NCBI RefSeq assembly: GCF_008801475.1
Contig: NZ_VZPP01000019.1
Coordinates: 1-64,000, forward strand
Source: Pseudomonas moorei
GTDB taxonomy: Bacteria > Pseudomonadota > Gammaproteobacteria > Pseudomonadales > Pseudomonadaceae
Reading direction: 5' to 3'
Length of the DNA stretch: 64,000 bases
The number at the start of each line of letters is the position of its first letter. The stretch's first letter is position 1. A program made the translations under genes and the position numbers. Positions 1 through 8,509 of the stretch are shown piece after piece. Below the pieces are notes generated by a model. The model ran no database searches. It worked only from the letters and a program-made list of their open reading frames with translations, and was not told where the DNA came from.

Positions 1-76
1 CGAAAGTTCGCACAAACACACAAACTATCGCATACCCAATTTGCTGAAGCGTCGAAAGACGGTTCGGTACCCGAAT
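1..76 (+). other. 23S-5S spacer (part)
   Basis: This stretch lies directly before the 5S gene and has no coding potential. By position it should be the internal spacer between the 23S and 5S genes of an rRNA operon whose 16S and 23S genes are outside the window. The 23S end itself is not visible here, so this rests on context. Confidence 0.6.
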
Positions 77-195
77 TTCTTGACGACCATAGAGCATTGG
101 AACCACCTGATCCCATCCCGAACTCAGAAGTGAAACGATGCATCGCCGATGGTAGTGTGGGGTTTCCCCATGTGAGAGTAGGTCATCGTCAAGAT
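77..195 (+). rRNA. rrf: 5S ribosomal RNA
   Basis: The sequence matches the gammaproteobacterial 5S pattern: a terminal helix CTTGACGA (79-86) pairing with TCGTCAAG (186-193), the conserved GGAACCACCTGATCCCATCC segment, and the GATGGTAGTGTGGGG and GAGAGTAGG segments near the 3' end. At about 119 nt the length is normal. It is the last gene of an rRNA operon entering from the left edge. The exact ends are processed and are estimated from the terminal helix. Confidence 0.96.
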
Positions 196-204
196 TAAAT
201 TCCG

Positions 205-242
205 AAACCCCTATCTGCGTATGCAGGTAGGGGTTTTGTTTT
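205..242 (+). terminator. rRNA operon terminator
   Basis: A stem of about 13 bp (AAACCCCTA continuing into CTGC, pairing with GCAG and TAGGGGTTT) has a tight loop and is followed by a T-rich run. It sits about 10 nt after the 5S gene and is a standard intrinsic terminator for the rRNA operon. Confidence 0.9.
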
Positions 243-567
243 TGCGCGCCGGAAAGTGCCGTGATGGGCAGAGAGCGCCTGACGGTTGTGCCAGATTCCC
301 GAGGCATTGCATTAGAAGCCTGTTTCGTAACGAAAAAGGGCAATTACCCTCCCGCCGCTTCAAGAGAATGGCACCACTGGCCGATAACTCAATTGGGCGC
401 AGTGAGCTTGATTTCTCGCCATCTCTTTTCGTCGCTTCGTTCTGAGAAAATCGCTTGCTAGATAATGGCTACTCGCTATCATCTGCGCGCCGAAAACGGC
501 ATTGAGTCTGCTCTTGTTTGCGTATTGGCCTTGTGGTTTTTCTTCTTAAATTGCCTGGAAATCTTCG
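243..567. other. intergenic, no gene seen
   Basis: About 325 bases between the rRNA terminator and the response regulator at 568. Short open frames occur but have no ribosome binding site or recognisable product. The promoter of the next gene must lie here, but no convincing -35/-10 pair stands out. Confidence 0.6.
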
Positions 568-2172
568 ATGCTGTCGTATCACCAAAAGAGCTTTTTGATC
601 GTCGATGATTTTTCGGATTTCCGCAGTTCGGTCAGATCCATGTTGCGGGAGTTGGGTGTCAAGGATGTGGACACTGCTGATACGGGTGAGCAGGCGCTGC
701 GTATGTGTTCGCAGAAGTCCTACCATTTCATCCTCCAGGATTTTCACCTCGGAGATGGCAAGAAGAACGGCCAACAGGTACTCGAAGACCTGATGATCGA
801 AAAGCTGATCAGCCATGAAAGTGTATTCGTCATGGTCACCGCTGAAACCAGCCAGGCAATGGTACTCAGCGCCCTGGAGCATGAGCCCGATGCTTACCTG
901 ACCAAGCCTTTCAACCGCTCTGGCCTAGCTCAGCGCCTGGAGCGACTGGAGCAGCGCAAAACCTTGCTCAAGCCGATCCTTCAAGCCCTTGATCGTGGCA
1001 AGCCGGTTGAAGTCCTCAACGCCTGCATTGCCCTGTGCAAGCAAGACATCCGTTACTCGCCACTGTGTCTGCGCTATCGGGCTGATGCGCTGCGTGACCT
1101 CAATCAGAATGAGGCGCTGGAGCGACTCTACGACAGCATCATTGCAGATCGACCTTTGCCTTGGGCCTTTGCCGGCTTAGGTCAATTGCTGTTCAAGCGG
1201 GGTCAGGTTGCGCAAGCTAAAGGCGTCTACGAAAAAGCACTGAAAGTGTTCCCGATGATGCCGGCGCTTTACGACGGGATGGCGGATGTGCTGGTCGCTG
1301 AAGGTGATACCAAGGCCGCGCAGGCGGTGTTGGAAGAAGCGATTCGCTTGTCGCCACTGGCGGTGCGCCGACAAGCGCAGTTGGGCAAGTTGGCGATGAC
1401 CAACGAAGATTTTGACACAGCCTCCAAAGCCTATCGTCAGGCTGTCAGCCAAGGAGCGCAGTCACGTTTCAAGGATGCGGAAAGCAACCTTGGGCTGGCC
1501 CATGCCTTGATCAGCAAAGGCAGTGAAAAGGGCCTGGATACGCGAACTCGCCTGGAGATCAATACGACACTGAGCGCTGTGGCCAAGGAAAATCCGTCCG
1601 ACCCCGGTCTGCAAATTCGTGCGCGGTTAATGAAGGCTACCAGTCTTCTGCTCAACGACGGCGAAACTGCTGAAAAGCTTACTGAACAAGCAATGATGCG
1701 CCTTGAAGGCATGGAGCAATTCATGAGCGCGGAAGCTGCACTTCTGGTAGCCAAGCAACTACAGATGCTCGGACAACCCAGCGCAGGCGCCTCCATGTTG
1801 AAAAACTGTGCGGAAATCTATGGTGACGATCCAACCGTCATGAAGGGCATCGCCAAGCTGACCGACGATCCGGCTATCCTCAACTCCGGTAACGCCGCTG
1901 CCGACCTCAACCGTCAAGGCGTACGCGTGTACAAGACCGGTAATCTGGTCGAGGCCCGGGAAGTGTTCCGCAAAGCCCTGGCGCTACAGCCGAAAAACAT
2001 CAGTATCGCGTTGAACCTGGCGCAGGCATTGCTGCATGGCACTGATACCAACGTGCCATCTGCCGAGCTCGAAGAATGTCGGACCTGCCTGAAAATGGTT
2101 GGTTTGATGCCTGACACCGATACCCGTTATCCGCGTTATAAGAAGCTTAAAAGCAAGGCGTTTGGCGAATGA
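568..2172 (+). CDS. response regulator with TPR-like tail
   Basis: 534 residues. Residues 1-125 are a CheY-type receiver: acidic pair D13/D14, phosphoacceptor D58 in LQDFHLGDG, and the conserved lysine K113 in YLTKPF. The rest is helical with tetratricopeptide-like repeats (for example around 185-275 and 445-505) and has no DNA-binding, GGDEF or EAL domain. The output is therefore probably protein-protein contact. Its last 4 nt overlap the start of a histidine kinase gene (ATGA at 2169-2172), so the two are almost surely a cognate pair. The receiver call is firm; the target of the TPR part cannot be told from sequence. A start a few codons away cannot be excluded. Confidence 0.88.
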   Translation: MLSYHQKSFLIVDDFSDFRSSVRSMLRELGVKDVDTADTGEQALRMCSQKSYHFILQDFHLGDGKKNGQQVLEDLMIEKLISHESVFVMVTAETSQAMVLSALEHEPDAYLTKPFNRSGLAQRLERLEQRKTLLKPILQALDRGKPVEVLNACIALCKQDIRYSPLCLRYRADALRDLNQNEALERLYDSIIADRPLPWAFAGLGQLLFKRGQVAQAKGVYEKALKVFPMMPALYDGMADVLVAEGDTKAAQAVLEEAIRLSPLAVRRQAQLGKLAMTNEDFDTASKAYRQAVSQGAQSRFKDAESNLGLAHALISKGSEKGLDTRTRLEINTTLSAVAKENPSDPGLQIRARLMKATSLLLNDGETAEKLTEQAMMRLEGMEQFMSAEAALLVAKQLQMLGQPSAGASMLKNCAEIYGDDPTVMKGIAKLTDDPAILNSGNAAADLNRQGVRVYKTGNLVEAREVFRKALALQPKNISIALNLAQALLHGTDTNVPSAELEECRTCLKMVGLMPDTDTRYPRYKKLKSKAFGE

Positions 2173-2861
2173 ACGACAACCAGCAGGCGTTGGATTTTTC
2201 TACGGTGATTGCTTCCACCGTACATGACATGAAGAACTCGTTGGCGATGCTGATGCAGGCCCATAGCCAATGGTTGGCGAATCTGCCCGGCACGGCCCGT
2301 CATTCTGCGGAGCAGGGCGTGATCGAGTTCGAGTTCGCTCATCTCAACGGCATGCTGGTGCAGTTGCTCGGGCTGTACAAGTTGGGTGTCAATCAAATGC
2401 CCCTGCAACCGGCCTACCATGAACTGGATGACTTCATCGAGGCACAATTAGCCTGTCATCAGGACGTGTTCGCCAGTCGTGGTATTGCCGCTTCTTTTGA
2501 GGTCGATCCGCTGAGCCCTCTGGGTTTCTTCGATCGAGAGTTGATTGCATCGGTATTGGCCAACAGCATCAACAACGCCATTCGTTATGCCCGGCATGCG
2601 CTGTTGATCACGGTCAGTGACGAGGCCGGGCAATTGGTACTGACCATCAACGATGACGGCGAAGGTTATCCGACCGAGATGATCGAGCGGCAGGCGGAAT
2701 ACATGCAGGGCATCAATCAAAGTAGTGGTAGCACGGGCCTGGGTCTTTACTTTGCGGGCCGGATCGCGGCCTTGCATCAGCGAAACGGCATCGGCGGGCA
2801 TACCAGAATCAGCAACGGCGGCCCGTTGGGGGGAGGCGTGTTCAGTCTTTACTTGCCCTGA
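2169..2861 (+). CDS. soluble sensor histidine kinase
   Basis: 230 residues with no transmembrane segment or sensory domain, so cytoplasmic. The kinase core is complete: H-box H19 in VHDMKNSL, N-box around 131-138 (ANSINNAI), G1 box DDGEGYP at 162-168, and G2 box STGLGL at 188-193. With fewer than 20 residues ahead of the phosphorylated histidine, input must come from a partner protein or from the upstream TPR regulator, with which it overlaps by 4 nt. Translational coupling suggests a 1:1 pair. Confidence 0.88.
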   Translation: MNDNQQALDFSTVIASTVHDMKNSLAMLMQAHSQWLANLPGTARHSAEQGVIEFEFAHLNGMLVQLLGLYKLGVNQMPLQPAYHELDDFIEAQLACHQDVFASRGIAASFEVDPLSPLGFFDRELIASVLANSINNAIRYARHALLITVSDEAGQLVLTINDDGEGYPTEMIERQAEYMQGINQSSGSTGLGLYFAGRIAALHQRNGIGGHTRISNGGPLGGGVFSLYLP

Positions 2862-2975
2862 TCTTGCCGCTTGGGCACGCAGCTTTTTGTTTGGCGCTGC
2901 TTGATATTCCGAACGCGCGGAGCCTATTTTGTACGGGTCGCCGTTCACGGCTCGCATAAAAACAAGGATTGCGTC

Positions 2976-4319
2976 ATGACAACGGATGACCTGAGGTCAC
3001 TCGCGCAACGATTGACGGGTATTGATGAGATTGAATGTGTCACGCCGGATTTGAATGGTGTGCCGCGGGGCAAGGTGATGACCGCCGAGGGATTCCTCGA
3101 AGGTCGGCGTTTGCAGATGGCGCGGGGTGTCTTGCTGCAATGCATCATGGGAGGTTATCCACCAGCACGTTTTTACGGAAGCGATGACGGCGACCTCGCG
3201 CTGGTTGCTGATCCTGCGCAGATTCACCGTTTGCCGTGGAGCAAGCAACCACGCGCATTTGCCATTTGCGATGCAGTCGAACTGACCGGCACTGGCTCCA
3301 ATCTTTCGACTCGCGGTCAACTCAAATCAGTGATCGCGCGTTACTCCGCCCTTGGTCTGGCACCCGTTGTGGCAACCGAACTGGAGTTCTTTGTCTTCGC
3401 CCCCAATACCGACCCGACTCAGCCTTTCCAGCCGCCGAGGGGGCTGGATGGACGTCGCGAGGACGGTCATTCAGCGTTCAGTGTCAGTTCCAATAACGGC
3501 TTGCGACCCTTCTTCAGTGAGGTCTACGAATGCATGGCGGCTTTGGGGCTGCCGCGCGATACCTTCATGCATGAAATGGGCGTCAGCCAGTTCGAGATCA
3601 ATTTGCTGCACGGCGATCCGCTGCTATTGGCCGACCAGACCTTCCTGTTCAAGCATTTGCTGAAAGAAGTGGCGCTCAAACACGGCCTCACGGTTGTCTG
3701 CATGGCCAAGCCGTTGGCGCACACGCCAGGCAGTTCGATGCATATTCACCAGAGCATCGTTGATATGGATAGCGGACGTAACGTATTCAGTGGCGAAGAC
3801 GATCAACCGACGGCGACCTTCCATCATTTCATCGCCGGACAGCAGATCTGCATGGCCGATTTCACTGCGCTGTTTGCACCGAACGTGAACTCGTATCAGC
3901 GCTTGTTCCATCCCTTCGCATCACCGAATAATGCCTGTTGGTCCTATGACAACCGGGCGGCAGGCTTGCGTATTCCGGCCAGTTCGCCGGTCGCTCGTCG
4001 GGTCGAGAATCGCTTGCCGGGGGCTGATGCCAACCCTTATCTGGCAATTGCCGCAAGCCTGGCGGCGGGACTCTATGGCATTGAACGACAACTGGAACCG
4101 AGCGATCCGATCCAGGGCGAATTTGAAGTGCCAGACAATCTTTCGTTACCCTGTACCTTGCATGCAGCTCTGGTGCGTCTGAAACGTAGCCAATTGGCGA
4201 AGGAACTGTTCGGCTCGGAGTTCATCGAAGGCTACATTGCTTCGAAGACCCTGGAGCTGACCAGCTTCCATGATGAAATTACTCCCTGGGAAAGGCGTGT
4301 TCTAGCGGCCCAGGCCTGA
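2976..4319 (+). CDS. glutamine synthetase family (gamma-glutamylpolyamine synthetase-like)
   Basis: 447 residues. The fold is that of type I glutamine synthetase: N-terminal beta-grasp, metal-binding ELEFF, the ATP and substrate segment around HTPGSSMHIHQS, and the Arg-rich NRLPGADANPY region. The length and the N-terminal segment (VTPDLNGVPRGK) resemble PuuA/SpuI enzymes that ligate glutamate to polyamines rather than GlnA, and no GlnA-type adenylylation loop is evident. I chose the ATG at 2976 because AAGGA precedes it; an upstream in-frame start would add 35 unrelated residues. It resembles P. aeruginosa PA1566 (PauA family) from memory. The substrate is inferred. Confidence 0.87.
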   Translation: MTTDDLRSLAQRLTGIDEIECVTPDLNGVPRGKVMTAEGFLEGRRLQMARGVLLQCIMGGYPPARFYGSDDGDLALVADPAQIHRLPWSKQPRAFAICDAVELTGTGSNLSTRGQLKSVIARYSALGLAPVVATELEFFVFAPNTDPTQPFQPPRGLDGRREDGHSAFSVSSNNGLRPFFSEVYECMAALGLPRDTFMHEMGVSQFEINLLHGDPLLLADQTFLFKHLLKEVALKHGLTVVCMAKPLAHTPGSSMHIHQSIVDMDSGRNVFSGEDDQPTATFHHFIAGQQICMADFTALFAPNVNSYQRLFHPFASPNNACWSYDNRAAGLRIPASSPVARRVENRLPGADANPYLAIAASLAAGLYGIERQLEPSDPIQGEFEVPDNLSLPCTLHAALVRLKRSQLAKELFGSEFIEGYIASKTLELTSFHDEITPWERRVLAAQA

Positions 4320-4333
4320 CGAAATGTCGACAT

Positions 4334-4361
4334 CGGGCTATCGTTTGGATAGCCCGTTTCT
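4334..4361 (+). terminator. intrinsic terminator after the synthetase gene
   Basis: Perfect 9-bp stem CGGGCTATC / GATAGCCCG with a 5-nt loop, followed by TTTCT, 14 nt past the stop codon. The U-run is short, so termination may be partial and some transcript may read into the transporter gene at 4389. Confidence 0.75.
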
Positions 4362-4388
4362 CACTGCAAGGAGCCGCTCGGAACGCCG

Positions 4389-5753
4389 ATGCGCCAAATC
4401 TGGAAATCCTTTCGAGCGCTTTATTTCGCCTCGCTGATGATGTTGATCGGTTCAGGCTTGTTGAGTACTTACCTGGCGTTGCGCCTGGCTGCCGACCATG
4501 TCGATAGCCTTTGGGTCGGTGCGTTGATGGCCGCCAACTATTTCGGTCTTGTGCTGGGTGGCAAGATCGGCCATCGACTGATCGCCCGGGTTGGTCATAT
4601 TCGAGCTTATTCGGCCTGTGCCGGGATCGTTGGCGCGGCAGTGCTGGGCCATGGCCTGGTGAACTGGTTGCCTGCCTGGCTTTTCCTGCGGGTGATCGTC
4701 GGCCTTGGCATGATGTGCCAATACATGGTCATCGAGAGTTGGCTCAACGAACAGGCCGACACCAAGCAGCGCGGGATGGTGTTCAGCGGCTACATGATTG
4801 CTTCGTATCTGGGGTTGGTGCTTGGACAACTGATTCTGGTCATGCACCCAGGACTGGGGCTCGAGCTGCTGATGTTGGTCGCTCTATGTTTTACCTTGTG
4901 TCTGGTGCCGGTGGCCTTGACCCGACGCATTCACCCGGCTCCGTTGCATCCGGCACCGATGGAGCCTCGGTTTTTTATCAAGCGGGTGCCGCAGTCGTTG
5001 AGTACGGTGTTGGGAGCGGGGCTGATCGTCGGCTCATTTTATGGCTTGGCACCGCTGTATGCCTCGCAGCAGGGGTTGTCCACCGAACAGGTCGGTCTGT
5101 TCATGGGTAGCTGTATCTTTGCCGGGTTGCTGGTGCAGTGGCCTCTGGGGTGGTTGTCCGATCGCTATGACCGGGCGCTGTTGATCCGCAGTTTCGCTTT
5201 CAGTCTGGCGCTGGCCGCTTTGCCGCTGGCGATCATGGAGCGGGTGCCGCTGGAGGTGTTGTTTATCGCCGGTTTTCTCTGCTCATTGGTTCAGTTCTGT
5301 CTGTATCCGTTGGCCGTGGCATTTTCCAATGACCACATCGAGGGGGATCGTCGGGTATCGCTGACTGCGATGTTACTGGTGACCTACGGGGTTGGTGCCA
5401 GCATCGGACCGTTGGTTGCCGGGGTGTTGATGAAGTTGTTCGGCAGCCAGATGCTTTACGCATTCTTCAGCTTTTTTGCGTTGGTCCTGGTGTGGCGAAT
5501 TCGTCCGAAAGCGGTGACCAACCTGCACCAGGTGGAAGATGCGCCGCTGCACCACGTTGCCATGCCGGACAGTATGTCGAGCTCGCCACTGGTGGCTGCA
5601 CTCGATCCGCGGGTGGATGAGCAGATGGTGCAGGAACAGATGCAGAACCCGATACCTTCCGAACCGGAGTCTGCATCGGAGCCTGAAGCAGATACGCCTC
5701 CGGAGCAGCCGGACACGGGCAGCGAAAAAAGTTTCACCGAGGCCAGGCCATAA
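4389..5753 (+). CDS. MFS transporter
   Basis: 454 residues with about 12 hydrophobic segments between residues 12 and 375, in two halves of six as expected for the major facilitator superfamily. The loop GWLSDRYDR in the second half resembles the family's signature loop. The overall pattern resembles the YcaD-like group. A hydrophilic, acidic and proline-rich cytoplasmic tail follows from about residue 390 and is longer than in most family members. It follows the glutamine-synthetase-family gene on the same strand, so amino acid or polyamine-related cargo is possible but unproven. AAGGAG precedes the ATG at a rather long spacing. Confidence 0.85.
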   Translation: MRQIWKSFRALYFASLMMLIGSGLLSTYLALRLAADHVDSLWVGALMAANYFGLVLGGKIGHRLIARVGHIRAYSACAGIVGAAVLGHGLVNWLPAWLFLRVIVGLGMMCQYMVIESWLNEQADTKQRGMVFSGYMIASYLGLVLGQLILVMHPGLGLELLMLVALCFTLCLVPVALTRRIHPAPLHPAPMEPRFFIKRVPQSLSTVLGAGLIVGSFYGLAPLYASQQGLSTEQVGLFMGSCIFAGLLVQWPLGWLSDRYDRALLIRSFAFSLALAALPLAIMERVPLEVLFIAGFLCSLVQFCLYPLAVAFSNDHIEGDRRVSLTAMLLVTYGVGASIGPLVAGVLMKLFGSQMLYAFFSFFALVLVWRIRPKAVTNLHQVEDAPLHHVAMPDSMSSSPLVAALDPRVDEQMVQEQMQNPIPSEPESASEPEADTPPEQPDTGSEKSFTEARP

Positions 5754-5762
5754 CATTGAGGC

Positions 5763-5803
5763 AAAAAAAACGGGCAGTCACCGCAAGGGACTGCCCGCTT
5801 TTA
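5763..5803. terminator. bidirectional terminator
   Basis: Stem CGGGCAGTC / GACTGCCCG (5771-5797) is flanked by an A-run on the left and CTTTTA on the right, so it can stop transcription of the MFS gene and of the convergent flgZ gene. Confidence 0.88.
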
Positions 5804-5817
5804 TTCAGACTTCTGTC

Positions 5818-6564
5818 TCAGAAGTCATCTTTGTCGAAGCGCCGCGCTTCGCGTTGCAGCTGATAGACGAACCGCTCGACCTGCCGTTGCACCAATCCGC
5901 TCATGTTATGGAAGCGCACACCGGCGAAGGTAGTGGAGATCTTTTCTTCAAAGTGCAAGTAACGCAACTCGACCGGGGCCATCATCTTGCCAAAAGGCAG
6001 GGCGGCCACGAAGCGGTCATAGACTTGACCCAATTGCAGGCTGCCAGAGATGTCGCCAGAGAAGCGTAGCTTGCAACCGGTAGCCGAGATGTCTAGCAAC
6101 TTGCCGCTGATCGGTGCCTTGAGTTTCTCGCCATCCAGGTCGACGTCGACCAATTGTGCCAGTTTCAACGCAGCGCGGAACGCATTGCGGCGCTGATGGT
6201 AGACCACTTCATCGGGCAGTGCGCCGCGATAGCAACGAGTGCCGCCGGATTCGTCGATGGTCAGCGGACCGTTGCTTTCCCAGGCAATACGCACGCCTTC
6301 GTGGAAGCCTTCGACCTTGAAGGGTTCGCCGGCCAACAAGTAACGTTCGCCGTCTCGGGGAATCATTTCGTCCAGGGCAATCATCTTGCTTTCACGATCA
6401 ACGTCCACCAGATAGCTCTGGAAGCGCTGGCTGCGCTCATGAAACGTAATGATCAGCGGGTCATGACTTTCTTGCAGCTGGCGCAGGTTGCTGGAGATTT
6501 CCAGAGGCGTGCTAAGCACCTTGGGTGGCTGCGGAGCATCATCCGCATTTAAGGCATTGGACAC
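5818..6564 (-). CDS. flgZ: flagellar brake protein, PilZ domain (YcgR/FlgZ)
   Basis: 248 residues. The N-terminal half (about 20-115) is a YcgR-type domain. The C-terminal PilZ domain shows the c-di-GMP binding residues: an RRNAFR motif near residue 125 and DISATGCKL further on. Bound c-di-GMP makes such proteins slow the flagellar motor. The gene is the last of flgM-flgN-flgZ, an arrangement known in P. putida and P. fluorescens. The start is GTG (6562-6564) with GGAG about 12 nt upstream; no better start is in frame. Confidence 0.93.
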   Translation of the reverse strand: MSNALNADDAPQPPKVLSTPLEISSNLRQLQESHDPLIITFHERSQRFQSYLVDVDRESKMIALDEMIPRDGERYLLAGEPFKVEGFHEGVRIAWESNGPLTIDESGGTRCYRGALPDEVVYHQRRNAFRAALKLAQLVDVDLDGEKLKAPISGKLLDISATGCKLRFSGDISGSLQLGQVYDRFVAALPFGKMMAPVELRYLHFEEKISTTFAGVRFHNMSGLVQRQVERFVYQLQREARRFDKDDF

Positions 6565-6656
6565 GGTTAATCAATCTCCAGACAAGTTTTGACTACGGCT
6601 AGCCAGCATTTTGCCAGCATGTTTCGCGTCTTGATAGAGCGTGCTCATCGACAAGC

Positions 6657-7124
6657 TTAAGCCTGACTGAGCGGGCGCGGTTTCACAAGCTTGGAGAATG
6701 ATCCGCTGGCATCGTAGAGCGCAGGAGGTTCGCCGCCGGTAAGAATTTTCAGCTGGGTAGCCGTAGCGGCTTGCTGTATCAGGATCGACTGACCGTTGCT
6801 GGCATTGGTGGTCTGGCACTGAGCCAGGAGGTTGGTCAGCACGTCGCTCTGCTCCAGCAACTGTTCGCCAATGCTCGAATGGCTGGCCAGTTGCTCCAGC
6901 CCGCTACGGTTGGTTGGCAAGTTGAGGCTGGCGAGAATTTCGCTGCGCTTGCGGCCATGCTGTTCGAGCAAAATGATCAATGCCTGTTTCTGTGCCAGAA
7001 CGTTTTCGAGCAGGGGCATGTCGCGACCATGCAGGGCGAGGGACTCGGTCTGCAGTAACTCCAGCAATTGTTGCGCTGGAGCAAAATCGTCGGTGATCAG
7101 TTGCAGTAAATTAGTGTCGTGCAT
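6657..7124 (-). CDS. flgN: flagellar chaperone FlgN
   Basis: 155 residues, largely helical and Leu/Gln-rich, with the heptad pattern of FlgN, the export chaperone for the hook-filament junction proteins FlgK and FlgL. No signal peptide or membrane segment. It lies 49 nt after flgM and 92 nt before flgZ on the same strand. Identity rests on overall pattern (for example LLENVLAQKQALI) together with the neighbouring flgM. Confidence 0.9.
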   Translation of the reverse strand: MHDTNLLQLITDDFAPAQQLLELLQTESLALHGRDMPLLENVLAQKQALIILLEQHGRKRSEILASLNLPTNRSGLEQLASHSSIGEQLLEQSDVLTNLLAQCQTTNASNGQSILIQQAATATQLKILTGGEPPALYDASGSFSKLVKPRPLSQA

Positions 7125-7173
7125 GGCTGGCCTTGGTTTTTAAGCGTCCAAAAGCCTGGCGCAGGCCGTGGGC

Positions 7174-7500
7174 CTAGCGCTGGGCTTCGAAGTTGAGCAG
7201 TTTGCTGGCTACACGGTTGCTGTCGACTTTGTAGCTGCCATCGGCAATCGCTGCTTTCAACGCGGCCACGCGGGCGTTGTCGACGACAGGCTGATCGCGC
7301 AGCGTATCAGTGACCTTTTGCAACTGTTGAGCCTCATTGCTGAGATGTACCGATTCCCCGCTCTTAACGGTGCTGGCCCGTTCGGCCGGGGTATTCAGCG
7401 CTGCGGACTTGCCGGCGTCGGCCGTTTCCTTGCTCGCGCTGGTACGTGTACTGCCCGTAAGTGATGAGGAGCTGTTCAAACGGCTGAAATCGATGACCAT
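7174..7500 (-). CDS. flgM: anti-sigma-28 factor FlgM
   Basis: 108 residues. The N-terminal half is disordered and Ser/Thr-rich (SSSSLTGSTRTSASKETADA). The C-terminal half has the FlgM helices (VHLSNEAQQLQKV, then DNARVAALKAAIADGSYKVD and VASKLLNFE) that hold FliA inactive until FlgM is exported through the finished hook. A near-perfect sigma-28 promoter lies upstream (7537-7563), so FliA drives its own inhibitor. Confidence 0.95.
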   Translation of the reverse strand: MVIDFSRLNSSSSLTGSTRTSASKETADAGKSAALNTPAERASTVKSGESVHLSNEAQQLQKVTDTLRDQPVVDNARVAALKAAIADGSYKVDSNRVASKLLNFEAQR

Positions 7501-7536
7501 GATAAAAAACCTCTGGGAATTTGGACGCTTGCCCTG

Positions 7537-7563
7537 TTTTCGGCCATCCCCTGCAAAACTTTA
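7537..7563 (-). promoter_or_regulatory. sigma-28 (FliA) promoter of flgM-flgN-flgZ
   Basis: On the minus strand TAAAGTTT (7556-7563), then exactly 11 nt, then GCCGAAAA (7537-7544). The FliA consensus is TAAAGTTT-N11-GCCGATAA, so 15 of 16 fixed positions match. It lies about 37 nt before the flgM start. Confidence 0.92.
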
Positions 7564-7664
7564 GGCCCATTTATCCGGGAGCTTGCGCGCGTCGGCGCTT
7601 GCCCCGCATGGAGCACAGTTTAGGGAACAGCCTCAGGAAGCGCCATCTTCATGAACAGGGAGCC

Positions 7665-8426
7665 CTACATGGCTACTTCCACCTGCCCCGGCGCGGTGAC
7701 CTGAGCCTTGATGACCCGCTGCGAGTTGAGGTTCTTGACCCGGATCTGTTCATTCAAGCCACCGTTGGCCAGCGCTTCGCCTGGCATTCGCACGCTGAGC
7801 GTACCACTGCGCGCGGTAATCACCACCTGATCGCCCTTGCGAACGACTTCCGCTTGCTCCATGTGCACCAGGGTAATGACCTGGTCGGCGACCATTGGTC
7901 GGGTAAGTTTTTGGCCGATCGCCTGATCCACCGAGGTCAAATAGCCCTGGTTGATCAGGCTGATATCGCGCTCACGCAATGTCACGTCTCCAGGCTCGAC
8001 AATGCCGGCGCGGCGCAGGGGGCGGGTGGTGGTCACAACGTCACGAAACAGGCGTACTTGAGCGGGTACGAAGACGGTCCAGGGGGATGCTCCCTCACAC
8101 CGGACCTTGACCGTTACCCGGCCCAGTGGCTTGGCCGGACTCTCCAGCGAGGCTGTCAATTCCTTGTCGCACATCGGCATGCGCATGCGCGGATCGAGCT
8201 GGTTAACCTGGATTTCATAGCGACCTTCCGTTTGACTGGTGGCCAGATAGTCTTCTACGGTGAACTCAAGAAAGCCTTGGGTGACGCCGATAAGCATGTC
8301 AGGCAAGGTAACCGGGTCAGCAAGGGCAGGGCTGCCAGCGTTGAACAGGCACACAGTCGCCAGCACGCCGAGTAATCTGCGGTAGGGTGTGGTAAGGCGT
8401 CGAAAAAATGTCGGTTCTCTGTTCAT
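7665..8426 (-). CDS. flgA: flagellar P-ring assembly chaperone FlgA
   Basis: 253 residues. An N-terminal signal peptide (basic start, hydrophobic core about 18-32, ALA-D cleavage near 36) targets it to the periplasm, where FlgA helps assemble the P-ring from FlgI. The C-terminal SAF domain is visible (around GIVEPGDVTLRERDI to the end). The first ATG (8424-8426) has no Shine-Dalgarno sequence, and a sigma-54-like site lies just upstream, so either the message is nearly leaderless or initiation is unusual. It is followed by flgM, with flgM's own sigma-28 promoter between. Confidence 0.92.
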   Translation of the reverse strand: MNREPTFFRRLTTPYRRLLGVLATVCLFNAGSPALADPVTLPDMLIGVTQGFLEFTVEDYLATSQTEGRYEIQVNQLDPRMRMPMCDKELTASLESPAKPLGRVTVKVRCEGASPWTVFVPAQVRLFRDVVTTTRPLRRAGIVEPGDVTLRERDISLINQGYLTSVDQAIGQKLTRPMVADQVITLVHMEQAEVVRKGDQVVITARSGTLSVRMPGEALANGGLNEQIRVKNLNSQRVIKAQVTAPGQVEVAM

Positions 8427-8438
8427 AGAGAGATAAAA

Positions 8439-8454
8439 AGCAAGCGCCGTGCCG
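8439..8454 (-). promoter_or_regulatory. candidate sigma-54 promoter before flgA
   Basis: Minus-strand CGGCACGGCGCTTGCT has the GG-N10-GC core and fits the TGGCACG-N4-TTGC pattern except for the first base. It lies only 13 nt from the flgA ATG, so the predicted transcript start falls within about 3 nt of that codon. Confidence 0.5.
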
Positions 8455-8509
8455 TTTAGAGATGAATGTGCGTCGCAACAACACTTAGCGTTGGTGTAGG
8501 AGTCTGGGC

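Noticed and set aside
8434..8458. Sigma-28 promoter for cheV (TAAA then GCCGTTTA)
   Set aside because: Spacing between elements is 13 nt rather than 15 and the second box has two mismatches.
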